Below, piece after piece: positions 16,296 to 23,752 of a DNA stretch of 64,000 bases. The DNA comes from Caulobacter sp. CCH9-E1 (GTDB lineage Bacteria; Pseudomonadota; Alphaproteobacteria; Caulobacterales; Caulobacteraceae), in contig NZ_LSJA01000098.1 in NCBI RefSeq assembly GCF_001556515.1, positions 44,983-108,982 of the forward strand, written 5' to 3'. The position numbers and the translations under genes are program-made. The notes below the pieces were generated by a model. It saw only the letters and a list, made by a program, of their open reading frames with translations. It ran no database searches and had not been told where the DNA came from. The first letter of the stretch is position 1. Each line of letters starts with the position of its first letter.

Positions 16296-17510
16296 TCAAG
16301 CGCGAGCGCGCTTGAGCGGCTCGATCACGCCCAAAGCCGCGCCGATCTCGGCGAAGGTCTTGAGAACCGCGTCGATCTGCTCGTCGGTGTGGGCGGCGCT
16401 GACGCTGGCGCGCAGCAGCGGACGGCTGTCAGGCGTGGCCGGCGGCAGAGCCAGGTTCAGGTAGACGCCGGCCTGCAGCAGGCCGTTCCACATGGCGATG
16501 GCGCGTTCCTGGTCCGGCATGGTCGTGGCGACCACCGGGCTGGCCGTCGGGCCGGTGTGGAAGCCCAGGGCGGTCAGGCCGTCGTACAGGCGCTTGGCGT
16601 TGTGGTTCAGGCGGTCGCGCAGCTCCGGCTGCTCGATCATGCGGCGCAGGGCGGTGATGGTCGAGGCGACCACGGCCGGCGGCAGCGAGGCGGTGAACAT
16701 GTAGGGGCGGCAGACGACGCGCATGACGTCGAAGTCGTCCATGTTCGAGACGCAGAAGCCGCCGATGGCGCCCAGGCTCTTGGAGAAGGTGCCGACGATG
16801 AAGTCGACGTCGTCTTCCACGCCCGCGGCTTCGGCGAGGCCCCGGCCCGTCGCGCCGAGCACGCCCATCGAGTGGGCTTCATCGACCAGCAGGTAGCCGC
16901 CCATCTCGCGCTTCACGGCGGCGATTTCCTTGAGCGGCGCGACGTCGCCGATCATCGAATAGACGCCTTCGACCACGATCAGGCGCTCGCCCGGCGCGTC
17001 GCCGAGACGGCGCAGGCGCTTGGCCAGATCTTCAGGGTCGTTGTGGCGGAAGCGGATGACCTCGGCCTGGCCCAGACGCGAGGCGTCATAGATCGAGGCG
17101 TGGCTGTCGGCGTCGAGGATCAGATGGTCGCCGCGGCCGACCAGCGTCGACAGCACGCCCAGATTGGCCTGGTAGCCGGTCGTGAAGACCATGGCGTGCT
17201 TGCGGCCGTAGAACTTGGCCAGTTCCTGCTCGAGCTCGACGTGGGCTTCGAAGCTGCCGTTGGCGATGCGGGAACCCGTGGTGCCCGTCCCGCGTTCCTG
17301 TACAGCTTTCACCGAAGCGGCGATCGCTTCTTGGTCGAAGGTCAGGCCCAGATAGTTGTTGGTGCCGAGAAGGATGGTCGGGCGACCCTCCACCACGCCT
17401 TCGGTCGGCGAATGCACCGCGTCGAAACGGACCTTGAACGGGTCGGCCCCGGCGTCCTGGATGGCCTTGTACGCATCGCGATAGGCCAGGTGCTTATCGA
17501 ATAGCCCCAT
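16296..17510 (-). CDS. spt: Serine palmitoyltransferase
   Basis: 404 aa, alpha-oxoamine synthase family, PLP-dependent. It condenses L-serine with an acyl thioester to 3-ketosphinganine, the first committed sphingolipid step. The PLP lysine is Lys244 in GTFSKSLGAIGG; His137 (DADSHAS), Asp210 and His213 (LLVDEAHSMG) are the usual cofactor residues. TGSRIANGS is the family substrate loop. The start is three bases after the stop of acpR, an operon of carrier and enzyme, consistent with use of acyl-AcpR rather than acyl-CoA. No transmembrane anchor, as in other bacterial Spt. Confidence 0.93.
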   Translation of the reverse strand: MGLFDKHLAYRDAYKAIQDAGADPFKVRFDAVHSPTEGVVEGRPTILLGTNNYLGLTFDQEAIAASVKAVQERGTGTTGSRIANGSFEAHVELEQELAKFYGRKHAMVFTTGYQANLGVLSTLVGRGDHLILDADSHASIYDASRLGQAEVIRFRHNDPEDLAKRLRRLGDAPGERLIVVEGVYSMIGDVAPLKEIAAVKREMGGYLLVDEAHSMGVLGATGRGLAEAAGVEDDVDFIVGTFSKSLGAIGGFCVSNMDDFDVMRVVCRPYMFTASLPPAVVASTITALRRMIEQPELRDRLNHNAKRLYDGLTALGFHTGPTASPVVATTMPDQERAIAMWNGLLQAGVYLNLALPPATPDSRPLLRASVSAAHTDEQIDAVLKTFAEIGAALGVIEPLKRARA

Positions 17511-17513
17511 TAG

Positions 17514-17765
17514 TTAAGCCCTAGTCCGGAGATCGTTGATCAGTTTGGAAAGGTCGCCGGCGGTCTCGACAGAGGCCAGACGGTCAAGCGGAATGGAGAT
17601 GTCGAAGGTGTCTTCGAGCTCCATGATGATGTTCATGAGGGCCAGGGAGTCCACGGCGAGGTCACGGCCAATATGCGACTCTGCGCGCACCTCGACCGGC
17701 CGCCCCAGAACCTTGCTCGCCGCTACCCCGATCTCGCGTAAGCTGAGATCCGTCACCGTTTCCAT
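17514..17765 (-). CDS. acpR: Specialised acyl carrier protein for sphingolipid synthesis
   Basis: 83 aa. The phosphopantetheine attachment serine is Ser40 in DLAVDSLALMNII, close to the canonical DSL. The rest is the acidic four-helix ACP pattern (ELEDTFDISIP). It sits directly before spt, and the acyl-ACP synthetase gene aasR lies just upstream on the same strand. It should present the fatty acyl chain to Spt. C. crescentus AcpR is the named counterpart. Confidence 0.9.
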   Translation of the reverse strand: METVTDLSLREIGVAASKVLGRPVEVRAESHIGRDLAVDSLALMNIIMELEDTFDISIPLDRLASVETAGDLSKLINDLRTRA

Positions 17766-17829
17766 ACTATATCAAACCTCCGGGAGCCCCACCCGTGACA
17801 CTACTGTAACGGCGAGTCTGTCAGATTCC

Positions 17830-17849
17830 CGCCCCTTTTGCGCGGGGCG
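17830..17849. terminator. GC-rich hairpin between cerR and acpR
   Basis: CGCCCC pairs with GGGGCG across an 8-nt loop, just past the end of cerR and before the acpR promoter region. There is no clear T-run on the minus strand, so it may attenuate rather than fully separate the cerR operon from acpR-spt. Confidence 0.35.
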
Positions 17850-17856
17850 ACTTAAT

Positions 17857-18783
17857 TTAGGGCAGCCAGCCCTGTTTTCGGTACCAATCGACTGTGTGAG
17901 CGAACCCGTCGAAAAGACCGAATACGCTGGGTACTCCCTCAGCCATCGGAGCGCTAGATGGTGTCCAATCGGCGTGAAGCAACTCCCTGGCCTTACCTAA
18001 ACCGAACACCATGGGGGTCTGACTGGCGAAAGACCAAGCATCCGCAAGGGCTCCGGCGGCCATGACGCCCGCCTTTGGAAGCCTTACCAGGCTTGGTTTT
18101 CGGCCCATCACGCTGGCCGCCGTACTCATGATTTCCGCCCAGGTGTAACCGTCGCGCCGCACATCCGATAGCTCTACCAGGCCTGAAACGGGGTTTTTGC
18201 AATAGGCCGCAAGCTGTGACGCGGCGTCGTGGACATGGATCATCGCCACTCTCGACGTCGGAGAGAGCACCGGCAGCACGGGGCTGGAGGCGGCCAGCTT
18301 GAAGACTTCCAGAGTTTCGGTGTCGCCCGGACCATAGATCGCCGGCGGTCGGACGATCAGCGCGTCCGGCGAGTCCGCCAGGACGGCGTCCTCGCCCGCG
18401 CGCTTGCTGGCGGCGTAGTTCGACAGCGTCGGTTCGCGCGCCGCGAGACTCGACACCAGCAGGAAGCGCGCCCTGGCCTCACGCGCGGCCTGGGCGGCGG
18501 CGAGCGCGCCGTCGCGATTGACCGCGTTGAAGGCGTCCAGGGAGCGGGCCTTGATCAGGCCGGCCACGTGGACCACCACCTCGGCCCCTTCGCTGAGCCG
18601 GGCCAGCGCGCCGGGCGCGCGCAGGTCTCCCGCGACGACCTCGACGTTGAAGTCCCGCCAAACGGGGTGGATCGGGTCGCGCCGGACCAGGACGCGCGGC
18701 GTCCAGCCGTCCTGGGTCAGGGCGCGGACCAGATGGCGGCCCAGGAAGCCCGTGGCTCCGGTGACGGCGACGACGCCTGGCAT
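17857..18783 (-). CDS. cerR: Ceramide reductase, extended-SDR / NAD-dependent epimerase fold
   Basis: 308 aa. A Rossmann start VAVTGATGFLGRHL (G-x2-G-x2-G) and the catalytic SSL(111-113)...Tyr123-x3-Lys127 (NYAASK) show an extended short-chain dehydrogenase. RPPAIYGPGD is the usual substrate-domain strand. In C. crescentus the orthologue reduces the 3-keto group of the ceramide precursor; here it overlaps aasR (ATGA) and lies beside acpR-spt, giving the same context. By sequence alone it would be called an NAD-dependent epimerase/dehydratase. Confidence 0.87.
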   Translation of the reverse strand: MPGVVAVTGATGFLGRHLVRALTQDGWTPRVLVRRDPIHPVWRDFNVEVVAGDLRAPGALARLSEGAEVVVHVAGLIKARSLDAFNAVNRDGALAAAQAAREARARFLLVSSLAAREPTLSNYAASKRAGEDAVLADSPDALIVRPPAIYGPGDTETLEVFKLAASSPVLPVLSPTSRVAMIHVHDAASQLAAYCKNPVSGLVELSDVRRDGYTWAEIMSTAASVMGRKPSLVRLPKAGVMAAGALADAWSFASQTPMVFGLGKARELLHADWTPSSAPMAEGVPSVFGLFDGFAHTVDWYRKQGWLP

Positions 18784-20501
18784 CAGTCGCCGTAGGTCCC
18801 GGCCAGATAGGCGGCCTTGGCCTTGGAGCGGCTGAGCTTGCCCGAAGAGGTCTGCGGCAGGGCGTGGGCGCCGACCAGCTTGACCTTGGCGTCGACGCCG
18901 TGGCGCGTGCGCAGCAGGGTCGTGACCTGCTCGACCAAGCCGGCGCGGCTGTCGGCGTCGCCGCCGCGCGCCTGCACCAGCACCACGATCTGGTCTTCTG
19001 GCTCGGCGGGGATGGCGAAGGCGCAGACGTCGCCGCTGCGCAGGCCGTCGATCTCGTGGTCGGCGGTCCACTCCAGGTCCTGCGGCCAGATGTTGCGGCC
19101 GTTCAGGATGATCAGATCCTTGGCGCGGCCGGTGATGACGATCTCGCCCTCGATCTTGAAGCCAAGATCGCCGGTATCCAGCCAGCCGTCGGCCGACAGC
19201 ACGCGGGCGGTCTCTTCGGGGTTGGCGAAATAGCCGCTCATTACCGAGGGGCCCTTGGCGAAGATGCGGCCGACGCCGCGCTCGGGCAGGACCTGGCCGT
19301 CTTCGCCGCGCACTTCCAGGAAGTGGTGGGGCAGGGCGGGGCCGCAGCGGGCGAAGTCGCGGGCGCGTTCGGAGCCTTCCGGCGCGTCCACGGCCAGAGC
19401 GTCGCGCTCCAGGCGCTCGACGTCGAGGGTTTCGGCGCGCAGGCCCTTGTCCAGCGGCGCCATCGACAGGGCCAGGGTGGCCTCAGCCATGCCGTAACTG
19501 GCCACGAACGCCTTGTCCGAGAAGCCCGCGGGCCCGAACGCCTCGACGAACGCCTTCAGCGGCGGCATGCGGATCATGTCGCCGCCCAGGCCGGCCTGGC
19601 GCCAGTGGCTGAGGTCATAGCTTTCCAGCGACTGGCCCTGGACGCGGCGCGCGCAAAGCTCGTAGCCGAAGGTCGGGCTGTAGGCGGTGGTGGCCTTGTT
19701 GCGCGAGATCAGGTCGATCCACAGCAGCGGGCGGCGGACGAAGGCCCCGGTGGGCAGCAGGTCGACCGACATCTGGCAGGACAGCGGCGCCAGCAGGAAG
19801 CCGATCAGGCCCATGTCGTGATAGAGCGGCAGCCACGAGATGGCGCGGTCGCTGGGCACGACCTGCAGGCCGTCGCGCGTGATCGCCACGCAATTGGCCA
19901 TCAGGGCCTTGTGCAGGACGAGGACGCCGGTGGGCGTACGGGTGCTGCCCGACGAGAATTGCAGGTAGCAGGGATCTTCCGGCGTTAGGGTCGGCAGGGC
20001 CGCGCCGCCGTCTTCGGGCAGGTCGGCCAGGACGCCCGCGAAGTCGAGGCCCGCGCGCTGGCCGATCTCCGCGACCCAGTCCTTCAGGCCGACCGGGCCC
20101 AGCAGGATCTTGGCCTTGGCCGAGCGGGCCAGGTTGGTGATCTGCTCGATATAGGCCTCGCGGCCGCCCAGCGGGGTCGGCAGGGCCATCGGCGCGGGCA
20201 GCAGGCCGGCGTACTGGCAGGCGAAGAAGGCCCGCACGAAGTCGCCGTCCGTCTCGGCCAGCAGGGCGACGCTGTCGCCGACCTTGGCGCCGGTCGCCAG
20301 CAGGCGGCGAGCCAGGACCTGGGCGTCCTCGCGCAGCTTGGCGTAGGGCAGGGCTTCGACCAGCTCGCCGCGCAGCGAATAGAGGTTGATCCCAGTCTCG
20401 CCGGTGGCGGCGAAATCGAGGGCCTGGGTCAGGGTCGGGAAGTCGGCGAACCGGACGGTGCGGTCAGACGCCGTGGGCGTGATCATACTTGGGGCCTTCA
20501 T
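18783..20501 (-). CDS. aasR: Fatty acyl-AMP ligase / acyl-ACP synthetase for sphingolipid synthesis
   Basis: 572 aa adenylate-forming enzyme of the FAAL group. Core motifs: YLQFSSGSTRTPTGV (P-loop, residues 179-193), SWLPLYHDMGLIG, ASYGMAEATLALS, GWLDTGDLGF, and GRAKDLIILNGRNIWPQDLEW. Such enzymes load fatty acids on an ACP, here presumably AcpR, feeding Spt. Two in-frame ATGs (20501 and 20486) both overlap the end of the flippase gene; 20501 is given. The C-terminal lysine motif (QTSSGKLSRSKAKAAY) is intact. Confidence 0.88.
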   Translation of the reverse strand: MKAPSMITPTASDRTVRFADFPTLTQALDFAATGETGINLYSLRGELVEALPYAKLREDAQVLARRLLATGAKVGDSVALLAETDGDFVRAFFACQYAGLLPAPMALPTPLGGREAYIEQITNLARSAKAKILLGPVGLKDWVAEIGQRAGLDFAGVLADLPEDGGAALPTLTPEDPCYLQFSSGSTRTPTGVLVLHKALMANCVAITRDGLQVVPSDRAISWLPLYHDMGLIGFLLAPLSCQMSVDLLPTGAFVRRPLLWIDLISRNKATTAYSPTFGYELCARRVQGQSLESYDLSHWRQAGLGGDMIRMPPLKAFVEAFGPAGFSDKAFVASYGMAEATLALSMAPLDKGLRAETLDVERLERDALAVDAPEGSERARDFARCGPALPHHFLEVRGEDGQVLPERGVGRIFAKGPSVMSGYFANPEETARVLSADGWLDTGDLGFKIEGEIVITGRAKDLIILNGRNIWPQDLEWTADHEIDGLRSGDVCAFAIPAEPEDQIVVLVQARGGDADSRAGLVEQVTTLLRTRHGVDAKVKLVGAHALPQTSSGKLSRSKAKAAYLAGTYGD

Positions 20502-21843
20502 CGTCTTTCGTCGTGCGCGCGGAGCTATCCTCCGCCGCGAGTCGGGCGAGCCTGCGGCGCGCCATCAAATACATCCCGATCGCCATCGCCAAGGCGGATG
20601 CGACCAAAGCCGCGCCCGCGCCGGTCAGGCCGAAACGCTCAATAAGCGGAACAAGCGCCGCGAAATAGCAGATCACAACGATCAGCCGAACCATCAAGGC
20701 CGCGCCGGCGGCGCGCATCGAGACCAGCATCGGCTCCAGCGGCAGGGTCATGACCCCGATCGCCGCGGCGGCGACCTGCCAGTTCATGACGCCCGCGGCC
20801 GCGCCATAGGCTTGGCCCATCACCGTCTCCAGGATCCAGCGGCCGGCGAGCAAGCTCACCGCCAGCAGGACGCCGGCCGCAGCGCCGCCGATCAGGGCGA
20901 TCTGGATCGCCAGCTTGGTCATGGCCTGCTGGCCGCCCGAGGCGCGCATCTTGGCCAGTTCGGGATAGAGGGCCGGCACCATCAGTCGAGCGGGTTTGGC
21001 CATGCCGTCCGCCACCTGCTTGCCGATCCGCCAGAACGCCGCCTGGGCGGGCCCCAGCAGGGCGCCGACGGCCATGGTCAGGACATGGGTGAAGCCGACC
21101 TCCAGCGTGCCGGAGAAGTTGGTCGACAGGGCGAAGCGCCAGACGCCGGGCAGGTCCTTGCTGGTCGGTCCCAGAATGGAGAAGCCTTCCAGCAGGCCGC
21201 GCTTCTTGAGGTCCCAGATCGCGATGCCGGCGATGTAAAAGAACGAGGCGAAGGTGCCCGCCGCCCAGGCCAGCAGGAAGTACTGGATTGGCGCATGGGT
21301 GACGGCGCAGATCGCGCAGCCGATCATCCGCACGAACGAGCTGATCGCCTGTTCCGCCGCCAGGAAGCGGAAGCGGTCGAACAGGCGTAGCAATCCCACG
21401 CCCGTCGCCGAGGTCATCACGCCGATCGAGAGAGCGTAGAGCGCGCCGTAGCCGCTCATGCCGTCGGGCCAGCGCAGCTCCTTCCAGAACAGCCAGGCGC
21501 CAAGAACGCCCAGACTGACGCCGATGATGCTGCTGATCAGGTCCAGCATCAGCGACAGGCGCAGCACCTGCTGAAACTTGGTCCGCTCCTTCTTGAGCAG
21601 CGGGTCGGTGCCGTAGGTCAGAACCGTCTGCCAGGACTCGAAGTGCGCCACCTCGCCTAGGAACTGGGCGAAGGCGTTGATGATCACCAGGACGCCCATG
21701 GTCTCCTTGCCGAGACTGCGGGCGGTGAGGGCGATGTAGGCGAGGCCCACGACGGCGTTGACGACCCGGCCGCTGAGCAGGTGCCCGGCATTGGCCAGCA
21801 CGCGCTTGATCGGCGGCGTCGGGTGTTCGGCGGTCGCGGTCAC
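20464..21843 (-). CDS. Wzx/MATE-like lipid flippase candidate
   Basis: 459 aa with about 12-14 hydrophobic segments in the MOP-superfamily (polysaccharide flippase) layout: an N-terminal GHLLSGRVVNAVVGLAYIALTARSLG repeat unit, and the internally repeated half starting near residue 240. The GTG start at 21843 overlaps the upstream stop (GTGA) and the 3' end overlaps aasR. Co-translation with sphingolipid genes suggests it flips a ceramide-based lipid or its extended headgroup across the inner membrane, but no substrate-specific motif is known to me. Confidence 0.75.
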   Translation of the reverse strand: MTATAEHPTPPIKRVLANAGHLLSGRVVNAVVGLAYIALTARSLGKETMGVLVIINAFAQFLGEVAHFESWQTVLTYGTDPLLKKERTKFQQVLRLSLMLDLISSIIGVSLGVLGAWLFWKELRWPDGMSGYGALYALSIGVMTSATGVGLLRLFDRFRFLAAEQAISSFVRMIGCAICAVTHAPIQYFLLAWAAGTFASFFYIAGIAIWDLKKRGLLEGFSILGPTSKDLPGVWRFALSTNFSGTLEVGFTHVLTMAVGALLGPAQAAFWRIGKQVADGMAKPARLMVPALYPELAKMRASGGQQAMTKLAIQIALIGGAAAGVLLAVSLLAGRWILETVMGQAYGAAAGVMNWQVAAAAIGVMTLPLEPMLVSMRAAGAALMVRLIVVICYFAALVPLIERFGLTGAGAALVASALAMAIGMYLMARRRLARLAAEDSSARTTKDDEGPKYDHAHGV

Positions 21844-22964
21844 GCGCAGGCCCCCAGCCGCTGCGCGATCGCCCGCGCGGCCCGCGTCGAGGACGGCTCG
21901 TTGGTGATGTCGAAGGTCTCGGCGATGCCCCGGGCCTGGACCGCGTGGAAGCTGTCATGGCTTGCGAAGGCCCGATCGACGTCGTCGCCGAGCGTGTCCA
22001 CGCCGTCCAGCACCGGCCCGAACAGCCAGTGGTGAAAGCTGCGGTCGCCGCGCCAGTCTGCGCCGCTGGCGTTGAGGAACAGGCACGGCTTGGGCGTGCG
22101 CAGGAACTCGTAGATCTGGCTGGAAACGTCGCCCAGATAGAGGTCGGCCGCGCGCGTATAGGTCATGTCCGCAGCCGCCGGGCCACCAAGGTCGACATGG
22201 ATCCGAGGGTGTTCGGCGAAGCGCTTGAAGGCGGCGCGCTCTTCGCTGGAGGATGTCTCGAACAGGCGAATATGCGGGGCGAAGATCAGGTTGTGACGAT
22301 CATCGGCCGCGAAGGCCTCCAGGATCCGCCAACCCCATTTCGGCCAGGAGCTCAGCTCGGGATGGAAGTGCGGATTGTACAGCACCACCGGGCCTGATTT
22401 TTCGAAGCGCGGCGCCGGGCGCTGGGGCAGGGCGTCGACCAGATCGAACTTGGGATAGCCGACCATGGCGCAGTTCTCGGGCTTGACCCAGCCTTCGCCG
22501 ACCATTCGGTCGCGCTGCTTGGGACCGGCGGCCATGACCAGATCGAAGACCCGCAGCCGCGGCTCGAAGGGGCCCTCGCGGTCGCCGGCGCCGTGCTGGG
22601 TGTAGACGAGGATCGGATGGCGCACGCCCAGCTTTCGCAGAAGGGCGGTGGTTCGCTCGGGCGTGATGACGGCGTCGTAGCGTCCCAGCCGCAGGGCGTT
22701 GGCGATCAACATCGGCGCCTTGGGCGGCGCGCCGCCGCCGCTGAGCCGGCGCATCCAGGCTGGGGGCAGCAAGACGAGCGCGATCGGCGCGCCGCCGAGT
22801 TCCTTCATCAGGCCCGCGACATAGTCCAGCAGCTCCTGGGTCGTGGCCGCGATCTCGACCTTCAGGTCCGGCCAGCCGCGCGCCATGGCGACGGCCACCG
22901 ACAGGCTGTGCCAGACCTGATGGTGCTGCGCGATATAGAGGAAGCAGACCCGCTTTTTGGCCAC
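21840..22964 (-). CDS. CDP-glycerol glycerophosphotransferase-like (TagB/TagF family) enzyme
   Basis: 374 aa. The C-terminal half carries the family signature YTRAADLYLGDVSSQIYEFL (donor-site D-x-DxSS) and an earlier YTQHGAGDR (catalytic QHG region) plus VVLYNPHFHPE. In Gram-positive wall teichoic acid synthesis these enzymes transfer glycerol-phosphate from CDP-glycerol. Here, beside ceramide phosphoglycerate genes, I infer addition of a further phospho-alcohol unit to the sphingolipid headgroup. It starts with GTG one base after the LptC-like stop, in the lptC-to-cerR operon. Confidence 0.78.
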   Translation of the reverse strand: MAKKRVCFLYIAQHHQVWHSLSVAVAMARGWPDLKVEIAATTQELLDYVAGLMKELGGAPIALVLLPPAWMRRLSGGGAPPKAPMLIANALRLGRYDAVITPERTTALLRKLGVRHPILVYTQHGAGDREGPFEPRLRVFDLVMAAGPKQRDRMVGEGWVKPENCAMVGYPKFDLVDALPQRPAPRFEKSGPVVLYNPHFHPELSSWPKWGWRILEAFAADDRHNLIFAPHIRLFETSSSEERAAFKRFAEHPRIHVDLGGPAAADMTYTRAADLYLGDVSSQIYEFLRTPKPCLFLNASGADWRGDRSFHHWLFGPVLDGVDTLGDDVDRAFASHDSFHAVQARGIAETFDITNEPSSTRAARAIAQRLGACA

Positions 22965-22965
22965 C

Positions 22966-23607
22966 TCAGCGACGCGGCTCCAGGCGCGTGCGGACCCGGC
23001 CGTTCAGAATGACCCGGTCGCCCTTGTCCTTGACGTCGTAGGCGTTCGCCTGCGTGCTGCCCTCTGGACCAGAGCCGGCGATGCCCGCGTTGCCGCTGAC
23101 CTCGCCAGTCCGCATGTCGATCAGGGCCTGGGGGGCGTCGAACTCATAGCCTTCGCCGTTGGTGATCTTCACGTCCTGGGTCAGCAGCAGGGTGTGCGCC
23201 GCCTCGCGATAGACGCCGCTCTTGGCCGTCGCCTGGCTGGCGTTCGGCTGGCCGTAGCCGCGGACCAGGGTCGGGGAGGTCAGACGGACCAGATCTTCGT
23301 CTTCCGAGTCGCGCGCGGCCCGGTCGGCGGTGATCAGGAACGGTCGGCCATCCTTCAGCACGCCCGTGAAACGCGGTTTGTCGAGCAGCAACGGCGTCGA
23401 CGAGGCCTGGGTCTGCAGCTTGCTCGAAGCCAGGCTGCGCCACGAGGCTTGGCCCACGACCGCCGCGCCGACGAGGATGGCGAACACCGCCAGGCCCAGG
23501 CGCAAGCGACGAACCGGCGCCCGGCGTCGGTTGCGGGCCCGTTCGGCGGCGCTGAGCGTGGGTGTGGCGGCGGCTGCGCCGTCGGTCTGGGTGAGCATTT
23601 CGGCCAT
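22966..23607 (-). CDS. lptC: LptC-like periplasmic/inner-membrane protein
   Basis: 213 aa. A single TM anchor spans about residues 37-56 (LGLAVFAILVGAAVVGQASW), followed by an LptC/OstA beta-jellyroll: LLDKPRFTGVLKDGRPFLITAD, LTSPTLVRGYG, ASQATAKSGVYREAAHTLLL, and YEFDAPQALIDMRTGEVSGN. It begins the operon leading through the TagF-like, flippase, AasR and CerR genes. With the LptF/G pair at 9.0-11.3 kb it forms an incomplete Lpt set within the sphingolipid locus. In Caulobacter-type genomes the LPS LptC may be elsewhere; not testable here. Confidence 0.85.
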   Translation of the reverse strand: MAEMLTQTDGAAAATPTLSAAERARNRRRAPVRRLRLGLAVFAILVGAAVVGQASWRSLASSKLQTQASSTPLLLDKPRFTGVLKDGRPFLITADRAARDSEDEDLVRLTSPTLVRGYGQPNASQATAKSGVYREAAHTLLLTQDVKITNGEGYEFDAPQALIDMRTGEVSGNAGIAGSGPEGSTQANAYDVKDKGDRVILNGRVRTRLEPRR

Positions 23608-23695
23608 GGATAGTCCTACGCCGCCGTTCGCCCAAGACCTTTGTTTCTCGCCAAGCCTGTTGTTTGGGGCGAAAAGCGCCGGATGGCAATCTATC

Positions 23696-23717
23696 GACAC
23701 TTGTTGTGTCACTATAT
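23696..23717. promoter_or_regulatory. TetR-type inverted repeat overlapping a -10-like element before the sulfatase gene
   Basis: GACAC-TTGTT-GTGTC (23696-23710) is followed immediately by ACTATAT. The 12-mer GTGTCACTATAT (23706-23717) is repeated exactly at 27780-27791 in the dehalogenase/TetR promoter. An operator abutting the -10 region is likely, with the nearby TetR a candidate regulator. Confidence 0.4.
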
Positions 23718-23752
23718 ATGCTGCTCGCCTTGGCGAGCGAGGGAATACGAGT

